A DNA stretch of 64,000 nt from Endocalyx cinctus (GCA_001600455.1 BCKC01000001.1:2196441-2260440); one strand, 5' to 3'. Shown: positions 44,125 to 56,700, numbered from the stretch's first letter. The notes: a model not told the origin generated them from the sequence alone. Numbers and translations: made by a program.

Positions 44125-46079
44125 ATGGCCCAAGCACGGAACATTTCCCTCGATCCTTTGCAGCGGGCGGAAGAGTCACGTCGTATGAGCGTCTCGACTT
44201 CACCATCTGCCGCATTTCACTCTCCCCCTTCCAGCTTTCCTTCCAGTTTCACCAGCACTCTCCCCAGAAGGGCCACCGGAACCATGGGCCTTCCAAAGCA
44301 GTTAAAGCCGTTTAATACGCAAGATATTAAAATCTTGCTGCTCGAGAATGTTAACCAGAGCGGCCAGGATATCCTGAAAGGTCAAGGTTACCAAGTCGAA
44401 TTTCACAAGAGTTCATTACCTGAAGACCAACTGATTGAAAAAATCCGGTTAGTTTATATCTGTTTTTAAAACATGATTATAAACCATCTATCCTACAATT
44501 AATACCTTATAATAATAAGAATAATAATAAAAGTCTAACAAGCAACGCAGTGACGCTCACGTTATTGGTATTCGATCCAAAACCAAGTTGAGTGAGAAGG
44601 TACTTCGGGAGGCCAAGAATTTATTAGTTATCGGATGCTTTTGCATCGGTACCAACCAGGTCGACCTGGAATACGCTGCTCACCATGGCATTGCCGTCTT
44701 CAACTCGCCATTTGCCAACTCGCGTAGCGTGGCGGAACTTGTGATTGCCGAAATCATCACCCTCGCTCGCCAGCTGGGAGACCGGTCCAACGAGATGCAC
44801 AAAGGCACCTGGAACAAGGTCAGCCACAAATGCTGGGAGATCCGAGGCAAGACCTTAGGTTCGTTCTACCACTTTAAAACCCCCTCGTGAGGAATCTAAG
44901 CTGCTAAAGCACCCCCCCCCCCTTCTCCGTCGCAGGTATCGTCGGCTACGGACACATCGGATCGCAGCTCTCGGTGCTCGCCGAGGCGATGGGCATGTCG
45001 GTCATCTACTACGACGTGGTCAGCCTGATGGCGCTGGGCACGGCCCGGCAGGTGCCGACGCTGAAGGACCTCCTGAACCAGGCCGACTTCGTCACCCTGC
45101 ACGTGCCCGAGCTCCCCGAGACCAAGAACATGATCTCGGCCGCCCAGCTCGAACAGATGAAAGACGGCTCCTACCTGATCAACGCCAGCCGCGGTACCGT
45201 CGTCGACCTGCCGGCCCTGATCAACGCCATGCGGAGCGGAAGGATCGCCGGCGCCGCGCTCGACGTCTACCCCGGCGAGCCGCGGGCGAACGGCGATTAC
45301 TTCAACAACAGCTTGAACGGCTTCGAGGAGGATCTTCGATCCGTCAACAACATCATCCTCACGCCCCACATAGGCGGTAGTACGGAGGAGGCGCAAAGAG
45401 CGATTGGCGTGGAAGGTACGACGAATCCGAAAGTTAATATATATATATATATATATACTCCTGTGATTAGCTGACACGAAAGGGGGGTTTTTATCAGTTG
45501 GCGATGCCCTTGTTCGATATATCAACCAGGGTATTACTCTTGGCAGCGTCAACATGCCCGAAATCAACATGCGATCATTGACCTTGGAAGAGCCCAACAC
45601 TGCTAGGGTGAGATATAATCATAAATGCCGAATATGATGGTTACTTGCTAACGGATTCGCTCATCTCAGGTCATCTACATCCATCAAAATATACCGGGTG
45701 TCCTTCGAAAGGGTAAGAAGCTCTATACCATTTTTTTCTTTGTCGGGTATAGAGAAGTTAGAAACTAACGTGATAAATTTAGTGAACGAGATCCTCGGTA
45801 ACCACAACGTCGACAAGCAGATCAGCGACAGCAGAGGCGACGTACGTAGATTACACCCTACTCAAATGTTTTCGATCAGCTCATCACTAACGTGACTTGC
45901 ATAGTTGGCATATCTCATGGCGGACGTTAGTAGCGTGCAGACCAGCGACGTCAAGGAGATCTACGAAAGTCTCGAAGCGCTCAGCTGTAAGTATCATATA
46001 CGCAACACCGTTTCTAAAGACGACGGCGATACTAATTTCTTATCTCGCAGCTTGCGTCTTGACCCGTGTGCTATACTAA
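44125..46079 (+). CDS. ser33: D-3-phosphoglycerate dehydrogenase (serine biosynthesis)
   Basis: Eight exons: 44125-44447, 44551-44858, 44936-45415, 45498-45607, 45670-45712, 45783-45841, 45905-45986 and 46051-46079; all phases match, 477 residues. It oxidises 3-phosphoglycerate to phosphohydroxypyruvate with NAD+, the first step of serine synthesis in the cytosol. Family landmarks: IKILLLENVNQSGQDIL, LLVIGCFCIGTNQVDLEYA, FNSPFANSRSVAELV, the NAD-binding GIVGYGHIGSQLSVLAEAMG, the catalytic Arg in INASRGTVVDLPAL, and the catalytic His in LTPHIGGSTEEAQ. The regulatory ACT domain reads VIYIHQNIPGVLRKVNEILG and the chain ends TRVLY. The N-terminal ~60 residues are Ser/Pro-rich. Small 3' exons of 29-82 nt encode the ACT domain. 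The third intron contains an (AT)n microsatellite. The symbol follows the yeast Ser3/Ser33 pair. Confidence 0.96.
45437..45457 (+). repeat. (AT)n microsatellite in an intron
   Basis: About ten AT units inside the third intron of the phosphoglycerate dehydrogenase gene. Confidence 0.85.
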
Positions 46080-48060
46080 GCCATATCTTTTGTTTCAACT
46101 TGACCTATTTCTTTTCTCATTATTGTCTTAGGCAAACAATGAACTCAACTTAAAAGGTGGACGCTTCACGGGGTTTTTTTTTTTTTTTTTTTTGGTGGGG
46201 TGGTGTTAGAGATGCATCTAAAGATTCAACATAACAAAAGCACAAGGAAAATAGCATAGGCCGGTTATTAAAAAAAAAAAAAAAAAAAGAAGAAAAAAAA
46301 AACATCTAGGGAATAAACAAAACAGAGATAAATAAATTTTATCGTAGTCATCTTCAGATTTTATCTACTTAAGATCCCAAGGGGGGTATACAAGAATTAC
46401 ATATGATACTATTCATCTCAAGATTTACTGTGTAACATTTTTGGCAGCATGAAGATGGACAGGGGATGCCACCCTCAAGAACGTTGACTGACGTCCTAAA
46501 ATGGTAATAGACTGAATTGTACCTAGCTAGGCTGCTAGACACTGTAGTACCGTACTCCGTAGTATACTGCAGTACCTACATATAGGTACCTACTTTGGTA
46601 TATACCCCGGGGGCGGAGGGGATAGGGCGAGATTACGTAATTCAGGAGAATTTTCACTTACTTGTATATGTATGGACGTATATAGTAATTCGGACTAAAC
46701 CGAGAATAGTTAGAGTATAGATCTTCATCCCAAGCACTGGGGTAAAAGGATAGCGTATACGGAGTAGGTAGTACCCTTTCTACAGTGGGAAGCTCGGCTA
46801 AAAGTTAAGGGACTCAGGTGTTTCTTTCTTTCTTTCTTTACCCCTATTTCATTCTTTAAACTAGTACATACTATATTATGTACAGGACTATAAAATATAT
46901 CATTATCATTCGAAACTATACATGATATAATAAAAAAAAAGAGACTGGTTTTTATTTTCATTTTGATTTCTACACAAGTGAGTGATGTGAGACCCGATTC
47001 AGAGAGAGTAAAGGGGAATACGAGATAAACGTCCAGCACATTCTATTAATTGGCTGACATCTACCAAGTACCACGACGTGTACCTTGGTACAAACTAGTT
47101 TTTTCAAATCAGGGTAGGTTGTTTATTAGTAGATCCTGAATGTAATAGCATAAAAAGTAGAATTTAGTATTCTACACTGTATTACGGCATAAACCACCGG
47201 CGAAATTACCTATAAAATCAAGTCGACGTACAGTGTTAAATGTGTCAAGTCTTCTGTTCAAATAGTCGACAAATCCAATTCAATGACCATCGACAAGGGG
47301 ATCTTTTAGTGGGTATCAAGTATACGGTACTTTTGGTATTATTGTTGATTTTTGATTTGAACACGAAGGAAAGAACTCTTCAAAGCCTCAAAAAGTATTT
47401 GCTTCTTCTGCTCTTTTTTTTACCGAAAAAGTCTTCACCTCCACTAGTTCGTTCGTTTCGCTTGTTCGATCCATCATATATTCATTCGTTCATCATTTTC
47501 ATCGTACAATCAAATCCCATCGTCAACCATTTTTAAGAATGCTAATCTTCTAACAACAATTAAACTAACTTCCTAACTAATTCACTCATTCGCGTAAATC
47601 ATCATAGCACGAGTACAAACCGATACAGTACTTACCCGAACCGATCCCCCTTTCGTTGGATCCCTTGTTCCCAGTCTCAGTTCCAGTCCCAGTTCCAGGC
47701 CCAGTCCCAGTCCCCGTCCTAGCAGATCATCACTTTAACAATACCATTTACCATTTACCTATTTTTCCCGTCTTTCCTCTTCGTTTTGTGTATCACCTAT
47801 TTTTGCCTGTTGATCCGGCCGAATCGACAGAGTTTCAAGTCTCCCGCTTTGACTTCTTAATCCGATACCGTACTGGACTCGCCAAAATATCCGCCCTTTC
47901 ATTCATCATCACTTGAATTACTTCTATCGAAGTCGGACAAAAAAAAGAAGAAAAGAGAGGGGCGAAGTCGAGTTCAGCTCGCCCATCTCTAGGGTTACTC
48001 GACAAATTTGTTAGGTCGTAAACTTAATTCAACCACCAAATTATAGTATCGTCGCCCAAC
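46080..48060 (+). other. Long intergenic region
   Basis: About 2 kb holding the dehydrogenase 3' UTR, T20 (46174-46193) and A19 (46270-46288) runs, a TTTC repeat (46821-46839), palindromic TAGGTACC/TACTCCGTA words near 46520-46600, and the CT-rich leader of the Csi2-like gene with a short CCAGTY tandem repeat near 47670-47720. Frames in the leader are repeats, not genes. Confidence 0.55.
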
Positions 48061-49080
48061 ATGCGTTTGCCTGCGAGAAGAACTGTTCTCTTCGCCTCGT
48101 TGGCGTTATTCGCGTCGTCCGTTATCGCGCAAGATGCGACGACCACTAGCGACGATACCGATACCTCGACAACCACTTCTGCCGCCGACACGTCGACTAC
48201 CGACACGTCAACCACGGATGAATCCTTACCGGCGGCAACCACCTCAACCACCGCCGCGACTTCCTCGAGCGATGTCCCCGCTATTACGAGTTCGACCGCC
48301 TCCGACGACAGCGACTTACCGACGATTTCCAATTCGGCTACGTACAGCTATCCCTCTCCTACCGTCCCGCCTACCAGCAACGCTCCTTACATGCAGCCGT
48401 CGGACGTGCCCGAGGGTACCTTTTTCATCGCCGTCGGCGCCATTCTCGGCGCCTTCGGTGCCGCCGTCTTGATTTACCGCGCCATCGTCGCCTGCCTCTT
48501 GCACCGATCCGTCAAGAGGGCCGCCCTGGCCCAGCACCTCGCCAACGACAAGGCGGCCTTCCCCGTGCCCACGACGTCGCCGTACAAGTACCACGACCAC
48601 GCGTCTTCGGCCTCGCTCGGCAACCTCGCCGCCGGCCGCGGCGTCCGACGGACGCAGCGCGGTCCCGTCCCGTCGGCGACCCCGAGCCAGTCGAACCTCT
48701 TCTTCTCGCCCACCGCCCCCGGCGCGTCCAACGCGGCCGGGTCCCGCGAGTCCCGCTTCCTGCCTTCGGGCTTCTACGCCGCCGGCGCCAACGCGCCGCC
48801 GCAGGGTCACGGCCCCTCGATCAGCCTGACCAACCTGCGGCCCGAGTCCCGCGGCCCCTCGCGGACCTTCGAGCCCAGCCCGCCCGAGTCCCCGAACCTG
48901 GCTCCCCGGACCGACATGTCGAGGCGGAACTTGAGCTCCAGCACCTTGAACCTCCACAGGCCCCCGAGCGCGAGGGCGCCCAGCGCTTATCTCGAGGATC
49001 TCTTGACCGATCAGCCCGAGCAGTTCCCTCCGCAAGGCCACAGCGCTACCTGGAGCCAGTCGCCTCAGAACAGGATTTAG
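48061..49080 (+). CDS. Csi2-like Ser/Thr-rich single-pass membrane protein
   Basis: Intronless, 339 residues. A signal peptide (RTVLFASLALFASSVIA) is followed by a Thr/Ser/Asp-rich, probably O-mannosylated ectodomain. The conserved block PEGTFFIAVGAILGAFGAAV then IYRAIVACLLHRSVKRAA forms the transmembrane helix and juxtamembrane region typical of the fungal Csi2 family (chitin synthesis involved; bud-neck or vacuolar membrane in yeast). The cytosolic tail of ~180 residues is disordered and rich in Ser/Pro/Arg with recurring SLGNL, SNLFF, SLTNL and STLNLH motifs. The role in cell-wall chitin deposition is inferred from the yeast name only. GC content is high in the tail-coding part. ATG 48061 directly begins the signal peptide. 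Confidence 0.8.
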   Translation: MRLPARRTVLFASLALFASSVIAQDATTTSDDTDTSTTTSAADTSTTDTSTTDESLPAATTSTTAATSSSDVPAITSSTASDDSDLPTISNSATYSYPSPTVPPTSNAPYMQPSDVPEGTFFIAVGAILGAFGAAVLIYRAIVACLLHRSVKRAALAQHLANDKAAFPVPTTSPYKYHDHASSASLGNLAAGRGVRRTQRGPVPSATPSQSNLFFSPTAPGASNAAGSRESRFLPSGFYAAGANAPPQGHGPSISLTNLRPESRGPSRTFEPSPPESPNLAPRTDMSRRNLSSSTLNLHRPPSARAPSAYLEDLLTDQPEQFPPQGHSATWSQSPQNRI

Positions 49081-50107
49081 GCTCGTGCGCGAGAGAACAT
49101 TTCGAAGGGGTTTTTCGTTTGTCTGTTTTCTTTACCCAACATGAAATCGAAGATAAAGATTTCCAGCGTGCTTCTAAAAAAAAAAACTACTCCTGCATCA
49201 TGTGAACGGTGTTAGTCTTTTGCGCATAGATCATAACGGGAGAGCTGTCCCCAAGTAGATGGAAAGAAGAGCAACAATATATGCATGCGCGGGGGGGAGG
49301 AAGAAACAAGAAAAGAGGGGACAGAGGTGAAGAAGAAGAAGAAGAAGAAAGACTAGAGGAAGTGAGGGAGGCCGCGGTCTTTGGGTTTGTTCGTTCATCA
49401 CTCGGTGAACGACGGGTATTGATTCTTGATTGGGTGTGCAGTGTAAAACAGCACATGTAACGGGGTATTAAAGTTGGCGTTGTCCGGTGGCTTTTGGGTT
49501 TTGCAGTACATCCGTCCGTTCTTTTTTTAATCCGGAAAGTAGAAGGTCAAAGAGCGATCGGGCCTTTGGGGATTTTTTCCCTCTTCGCATATCTCTCCCT
49601 TTTTTACTTTTTTTTATACTTTTTTTTTTCCTTCTATTTTTGTTTTTTAAACATTCGTACTGTTGTACATAAGGGTTATTCTTAATAAGGACATTCAATA
49701 TACTGAAAATCATCTAAAGCCTCTCTGTTTTCAACTTCTGACTCGGCTATGTTTGGTCTCGTGACGGATTCTGCCTGTAAGAGTAGGAGGAGGGCTTAGA
49801 ATTAAAGTCTAAAAATAAAAATAAATAAAAAAGCACGGCATCAGTAAGGGAATAAAGGAAGAAAGTAGGTTAAGATATCCATAGATATATGGCCGCTTGT
49901 GATTTACCGCCAACTTACTTTCCGTGATGCAGTCTGTGCGACAGGAACTAGTAGTGCACACGTCACAATTCAACTTACGATTAGACAGGAGGTCGGGAAT
50001 AACGATATAGAGTAGATATATTGTATGTAGTATATCAGGTTTTTGGGGTTGCGTCTTCTTTTTGTCCAGTTTGTAAGGATTTAAGTGAAGTTTAGCAGGT
50101 CAGAAGT

Positions 50108-50110
<3 letters not shown>

Positions 50111-50140
<30 letters not shown>
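50111..50140 (+). repeat. (GA)15 microsatellite
   Basis: Perfect 30-nt GA dinucleotide repeat in non-coding DNA. Confidence 0.95.
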
Positions 50141-50142
<2 letters not shown>

Positions 50143-51731
50143 TGAAATATACGGAACTATAAGACAATAATATATTGTTGAAATTTCTTCTTCGTGTAGC
50201 ATCGGGAACAGGTCCTGCATATTTTACGACATGTTCCCTTCGTGTGATCACACGGCCGGAACCTTGGTCTAGTATAGAAGGTAATTGTCAAAAAGAAAAT
50301 TAGTCTATCTGATTCGTTCGTAGCGATGTTTTCGAGCGAGCGCCAGACGAGGTGATATATACTAGATATATTAATTACGTTGTATAGTATATACGCCACC
50401 GGATACGGCCTTCCTCCAATGAGTAGATTGCACGGTAGATTTGGTTTCGAAGCGAACGTTTATATATACTCTTGGAAGTCTCGGGATGGGATATATGAGA
50501 TGGTTGCGGTGACGATGGTTGGGATTTCTCTCGAAACCCTTCGTAGACTCTACTACATGGAGGCTTTCCCCCCTATCTCTCTCTCCTCTCTCCTAAACCA
50601 CTGAATAATTCCGAATAAGCTAGAAGTCAAGTATATACAATGACACGAAGATATATACTACATGTGCGAGAAAAAGTCTTTGTCCGGCGGCGAGCACGGA
50701 CTAAAACCAGTATGCTAGATAAAATAATGATTCCTTCTTGTTTCCTCTCGTCTCATGCATGTTAAGCGCCACAACTGTGCTTTGTTTACAGTTATATAGT
50801 AGGTAAACTTTGCTTTTTTTTCTTGTTCGCGTACACGTCCATTAGGCGTGCGAATTTCTAGGCGGTTTTGCCCTCTTTTCTTCTTTCTGCTATATATCGA
50901 AAACACGAACGGATCAATTTTTTCCTGCCGTACGAAAGGCGAGAAATATATTGATCCCGTATATATTGACATATATATGTCTACACACTTTAATCTTGTA
51001 CACCTATCGTAATTTAGATCCCTACCTTGGTGACGGGGAAACTGTGGCATATTAGAAAATTTGGAAACATGGCCGCAGAGGTAACAATCATATCGTGGTG
51101 GGAATATTTGTCATTGATTTGGTGTTGAATTAACTCTATACTATATATCAGTGGCGGTCGTTGATCAAGAACTATAATGCGTGACATGGCGTTCAAGAAT
51201 AGACTCTAGTCTGTGCATGTGAACTGGCTGCTCGACTCTACTTACTCGGCTAACCGGCTCCATGTCCCCTTTAGATATTTTGTTTACTAGATGGCTCCCT
51301 GTTTTACCACTCAGCTAGCTCACGTCGTCTGTCGTTGAGCAGGTAACGGAGCAACGACATTTTCTACCTACATACTCATCTACAGGTAGGTATTTGGAAA
51401 GCAGCAAAAGCGTCGCTTGGTGAAATTCTCTACCTCGTATAATGACTTCATCGCCGGTGAGAGACCATATCTTCAACTCATAAGACACGGATAGCACAGG
51501 AGAAAGATTTCGGGGTATGTTTCCGTCGGTTGCCGTCATTCTTACGAGTCTGACGTTCGTCACGGCGGTAGGGTATAATAGCCGCCACATATATCGGGTA
51601 CCCCCCTGTCGGAGCTGAACTCACATCTCTAGAGTCTACGCGGATTCCCGCCTCCCGCACGTCAGCTGGTCATGTGCTACAGTCCCTTTTTCTTTCCCCA
51701 GCCATTTTGTTACTTCTTGACATATGCCGAG

Positions 51732-51754
51732 ATATATATATATATATATATATA
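51732..51754 (+). repeat. (TA)n microsatellite
   Basis: About eleven AT/TA units in non-coding DNA. Confidence 0.9.
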
Positions 51755-52415
51755 AAGAAAAATATCGGGAGTGTGCAATGTGATAATATAGAGGTGACAG
51801 GGAATGCGTAGCTACGAATATTAAATCATTGGGAAAACGGATGTGATAAGAAGAAGAAAAAACATAGTTGCCGGGACCTGACAGGTAGGTATAAAAAAAA
51901 AAAAAAAAAAGAATCTGCCCGATGCTATTATGCGATAGAACTTAGCTTCTCAGCTTCTCAGGCAGCATGTACCTAGCCGGTTCTAGCATTATTGATTGAT
52001 AGTACAATCATGTACGTAGCCTGTGTCATTGACGCAGAAGAGTCAAGACACCGGAGCTTACTATACGCGAGAACTGGCATAAACTTACTTTCTTGAAAGT
52101 TATTGAGATCTAGGTATATACAATGAGAAGCCTTGTTTATCGCAAGCCAGATAGTTAAACATTAATTATTTTAAAAGGAATCCTGAAAAGTTGAGAAGAA
52201 TCAATTACTATCCTAGATAGCTCAAGCAAAATGACATTCTTAATCACATTTGTCATTCACAGAATAGTAAATAGCAATGACTTCCTAGGAAGTCACTTAT
52301 GTAATCCAATCAACCGATCGAGTAGTGCCTGGCAAATCTCCGGCTAAACTAGCCATTATTGACCAATCAAATCTCACCGAAATTTTAAAGTGGGGTATTC
52401 TTTTTTGCAGTAGGG

Positions 52416-52421
52416 TTATAG
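52416..52421 (+). promoter_or_regulatory. Upstream TATA-like element of U6 gene
   Basis: TTATAG about 22-26 nt upstream of the predicted U6 5' end, the position expected for a TATA element that helps pol III initiation at U6 genes. Confidence 0.45.
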
Positions 52422-52457
52422 GTACAAATAATGAGTAAATTGTCGCCTTCGGGCATT

Positions 52458-52468
52458 TGGTCAATTTG
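52458..52468 (+). promoter_or_regulatory. U6 internal A-box-like element
   Basis: TGGTCAATTTG in the 5' exon fits the pol III A-box consensus TRGYNNARNNG at 10 of 11 positions. Confidence 0.5.
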
Positions 52469-52511
52469 AAACGATGTAAGTTTACCCGCATACCAATTAC
52501 TGCAGGTTCTC

Positions 52512-52522
52512 AGTTCGATTCT
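52512..52522 (+). promoter_or_regulatory. B-box-like element inside the U6 intron
   Basis: AGTTCGATTCT matches the pol III B-box consensus GGTTCGANTCC except at the first and last base. It lies 43 nt after the A box, a usual spacing, and its last two bases overlap the intron branch site CTAAC (52521-52525). Confidence 0.6.
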
Positions 52523-52602
52523 AACATACGCATTACAGACAGAGAAGATTAGCATGGCCCCTGCACTAAGGATGACACATGCAACCAAAGAGAAGCTACC
52601 AA

Positions 52603-52609
52603 TTTTTTT
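52603..52609 (+). terminator. Pol III T-tract terminator of U6
   Basis: T7 at the 3' end of the U6 exon, backed up by further T runs shortly downstream. Confidence 0.85.
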
Positions 52610-53743
52610 GCAGTTTTTTTTTATGATCTTTTTTTAAAAAAAAAAGTTCATTTAATGCTAAACCTCATTGCCTAGCCGGATCTCTACCTTACACTAATTG
52701 CTTACCATCCCTTACTTAGTACTATGTATATACTACTACATTTTTCGACTTTCTGCTCTTCTTCTTCCCCATCCAACCTTTTTCTTCCCTTTCTCTCCTT
52801 TTTTCAAGTTCTTTCCTCCTAAACATCTCTTGTCATATAGGACGTGGAATGACACCTTGAAGCTTTTTTACGTTTCTCTGCTATAATAGCAAGAAAAACT
52901 TATGCGATACAAAGTTGAATGCTCGATCTCCAAGCATATCATATCCCCCCATAACTTACCTGCACGCGTCCGAAACACACACCCGCGTCTGCCCTTCGTT
53001 CTAACTTTCATTCTAACTAGCCTTTATTCTAACAGGCCAAGGAAGAAGATATGAATTCGAGCCTGGTAGATCGGCGTGGGTGATAAAGCTAATCAAAACC
53101 CAACCGGGAACTCCTTGTTTCAATATCTGCTGTCCCGAATACAATATATCCATATATGCTTATAATGCGTAACATACCACTTAACCTAGTCTTCTTCTCT
53201 TCTTCCTTCCCTCCATCCCTCCCCCCTCGTGTCACCTCTAATTTACGACCCTACTTTTGGACTTTGCCTGAATATCCTTCTTTCTCCATTTGCTTACCCG
53301 ACCTCACTCGGTCGACTAAAGAACTTAGCCATGGATAGATGCCTGGGCAAAAAGAAGACTTTATGAAATAGTATCTGAAAATGTCTATTATTTTTGATCA
53401 AAAAGTTAATTCTAACATATGCATGTACCTATACGCTGGATGATTCGACAAAGATGAAATTCCCAAATCACACACGGATATGACGAGGAACAAGTACCCC
53501 CATATATGCTATACCGTCCCGTTCGTAAATGAAAACTTTTGTTTGTGCCCCTTTCTTTTCTTTCATTCACGGCTCTAACGCCGGTTTCCCTCTCTCTCCT
53601 TACTTGTCCCCCGGGCGAGGATGCAATATAAAATTAGGGGGAAAACAAAAATGCCTAGTTCAATCCTCCCCCAAAAGGACGTTTAAGTTCATAATTTCTT
53701 TTTTATTTTTTTTATTTTCCTTCTCCACTTTTCAGTAGACCCT
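52610..53743. other. Intergenic region between U6 and the ABC transporter 3' end
   Basis: About 1.1 kb, CT-rich in parts. No gene or RNA recognised. Confidence 0.55.
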
Positions 53744-56700
53744 TCAAACCTCGACCGTGGGTATCCGGCTCAGCTCCTCGGCCTCCCTCGCGGCTTCCCG
53801 GATATCGTCCACGCGGATGCCGGAGCGGTCGCACATGGTCCTGAAGATGCCTTCCTCGGGCCCCTTCATCCAGAGGTTGAGCGGCGTGTCGAGCTCGGCG
53901 ATCCGTCCTGCGTCCATGACGCAGATCCGGTCGTACCCGACGATCGTCCGCAGGCGGTGGGCGATGCACAGGAGCGTCTTGCCCCGGAACCCGTGCATGA
54001 TGGTCCGCTGGATCTTGTCGTCCGTCTCCATGTCGACCGACGAGGTCGCCTCGTCGCACACGATGATCTGGGACCCTCGCACGAGCGCCCGGGCCAGCGC
54101 CATCAGCTGCCGCTGCCCCAAGCTGAAGTTCAACCCGTCTTCCTCCACCACGCTGTCGAGGTGCGTGCGTGATGCCGACGACCCATCTCGCTTGTCTTTA
54201 TCCTTGTCGTCGTCCGGCCCCGCGGTATCGGAGACGAGATCTGCCTGTCGGAGCGCAGACCAAAGTTCTAGGTCCGTGTGTTCATTGAACGGGTCTAAGT
54301 TACTGCGTACTGTGCCACGGAAGAGCGTCGGGTCTTGCGGAATGATGGCTAGCCGGGATCGCAGGTCATGCAGGCCAATGGTAGAGGTGTCTATGCCGTC
54401 GATAACTATGTGGCCGCCGGATATCTCAACGAGCCGGAATAGCGTAGACATAATGGAGCTCTTTCCGGCGCCTGTGCGACCGACGATACCTATCCTCTCG
54501 CCGGGCTTGACGTGCATAGTCAAGCCCTGGAGTACGAGAGGTAAGTTCGCGCGGTAGCGCATCTGAACGTTGTCGAAAATAATCTCTCCCTTCTCGGGCC
54601 ACGAGGGACGAACTTCAATCGTATGTTCCGGTGCCTCTTCCTCAAGTTGGTTTCCGTAATACAGCAGACGTTCCACCGCATTCATGCCGTTCTCCACCTC
54701 GGCTAGCTGCCGCACACTGAATTGCAATATTTGGACAATCGAGAGGATGTAGGACAAGACAAGACCACCGATCGACGGTGATACGCTGAATCGAGATGTT
54801 ACGACGAGGATTCCTGTCGTGAACACTAACGATATTCCGACCAAGTCTAACCGTAGCGACAGCCATCTCTGGTTGGAGAAGGTCAGGTAATACGCCGCGT
54901 CCATCTCGTCAATGGCCTTTCGAAGATCGGCAACGAAGCGGTCCCGGAGTCCGTACGCACGGATACATGCTACGCCGGTGAGACCCTCGCTGAATTTGGC
55001 GAAGACAACAGATCGCAGGACTGATTCAAAGCGTTTTACTTCACGCGCCGAAGCTCGGTAGTATGAAGCGGCCAAGACGAAAATTATACTCAAAGGTACT
55101 AGTGCGATGGCAAAGTAATGGAAGAATGCGATAATCAGCGCGAAGACCGACAATATTGTTGCTACCGTAAAGAAGTACAACCTTAAAGCGTCAGTAAGAT
55201 TGTTATCCATTACGTCCACGTCTCTCGAGAAACGGTTGGTAATACGTCCCAGAGGGGTGGTATCGAAGAAAGACATCGGGGCACGAAGAGTCCTAGACAC
55301 AGCCTGTCGTAGTAGCTTCTTACTGGCGTTTGTTCCGAATATGGTCAGCATTAGCGAGAAGCCAAACAGGAGCAAAGCCTGCAATGTTCCGAGACCGGCG
55401 TATATGCCGATATAAACCTGGTTAGAGTAGCCGAATTTATCTGAAGTCCAATAGGACAGCCACAGACTGGTTGCAATATTGGCGCCTTGGGACAATATTA
55501 AGACGATTATCACAATGGGCGCGTTGAGGATGGACCCGGATGCTCGAACATAGGAGGCATAGACCGACCACGGCACACTCGCCACCGCGCGCTCTTCAGC
55601 CTGCATGAGGCCCGGTGCCTTCTTCTTTTTCTTCGATTTGTCCTTCTCCAATTCAACTGTTTTGCTTTCCACGGCTGCACTTGTCTCACCCTTTTCTTCC
55701 TCAACCGCTGTTGTCTCCATAAGTTGCCTAAATCCTTCGTGGTTTGCCATGAGGTTATCAAAGGTGTCGATTGCCTGAATCTTTCCACCATCCATCCATA
55801 TTATGCGATCGCAACGGTTCAGCACCCAGAGCTGGTGGGTCGCGAGAATCCGGCACTTGTCCTTCATAAGTCCAAGGATAGCATTGTCCATGATATGCCG
55901 GCCGACGTGAGCATCGACAGCGCTCAGCGGGTCGTCCATAAGAATAATATCGGCGTTGAAGTATATGGCACGCGCGATGTTGAGTCGTTGTTTCTGTCCA
56001 CCAGATACGGTGATACCTCTTTCGCCTATTTCGGTCGCGTCGCCGTTGGGCAGCATATCCAGATCCGGTTGCAGGGCGCAACTATTCTCAATGTTAGCGG
56101 CCGATCATTCATTTTAGGAGTGCAGAAATAAATCACTTACGCTCTGATGACCTCTTTATACCATTTGCTGTCCATCTCCTTACCAAAAAGGACGTTATCC
56201 CGAACCGTGGCATTTTGAATCCAGGAATACTGTGGACAGAACGCTCGGGAGGCGCCCAGGACGATGTCTCCAGACGTCTTGCGCATATCACCAGCGAGGG
56301 CAGCAAGCAAAGAGCTCTTGCCGCTACCCACACTACCGATAACGGCGATTAGTTCATTGCGACCAATTTCAAAGTTAAGATCATTGAGCTTAAAAGGCTC
56401 ACGCTCTTCGACAAGAGTACTAGCCGAATCATCAGAGCTATCTTCCGGTTTGCTAGCGGTTTTTTCCGACTTGGCGGATGATTTCTTAGCCTTGGAGCCC
56501 GCGGTGTCACCCTTTTTACCCACGTTCATAGAAGCAACCTTGTCGGGATCTTGGGTAGGCGTTCTCTCCCAAGTGAAATTAGCGTTGATCATTTCCACGG
56601 CGTTCTCTCCCTCCGGCTTGAACACCGCTTCGTCGGGCTGTTCTTCAGCCAGCATGAAATCTTGTATACGTTTGAGGGAGGACCACGCGTCAACAGTGCT

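Larger units (their letters stand above)
49081..52438. other. Long gene-poor region
   Basis: About 3.4 kb. Contains GAA (49329-49350), GA (50111-50140) and TA (51732-51754) microsatellites and many T/A runs. Open frames are short and low-complexity. No protein gene recognised; unrecognised non-coding RNA cannot be excluded. Confidence 0.5.
52442..52606 (+). ncRNA. U6 spliceosomal snRNA gene with an mRNA-type intron
   Basis: The 3' exon (52539 to about 52606) carries the invariant U6 core ACAGAGAAGATTAGCATGGC followed by CCCTGCACTAAGGATGACAC, which holds the ACAGAGA and AGC catalytic elements and the U4-pairing region. The 5' exon (about 52442-52475) has the 5' stem-loop closed by a UUCG tetraloop (GCCTTCGGGC) and then CATTTGGTCAATTTGAAACGAT. 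The two halves abut perfectly as AACGAT/ACAGAG when a 63-nt intron (52476-52538, GTAAGT donor, CTAAC branch site, TTACAG acceptor) is removed, giving about 102 nt, the normal U6 size. A T7 terminator follows. The exact 5' end is estimated from the hairpin and may be off by a few bases. U6 is transcribed by pol III and forms the spliceosome active site. Confidence 0.96.

Noticed and set aside
47656..47916. An 86-codon frame with a Pro-Val repeat upstream of the Csi2-like gene.
   Set aside because: The repeat comes from a CCAGTY tandem repeat in a CT-rich leader; no protein features follow.
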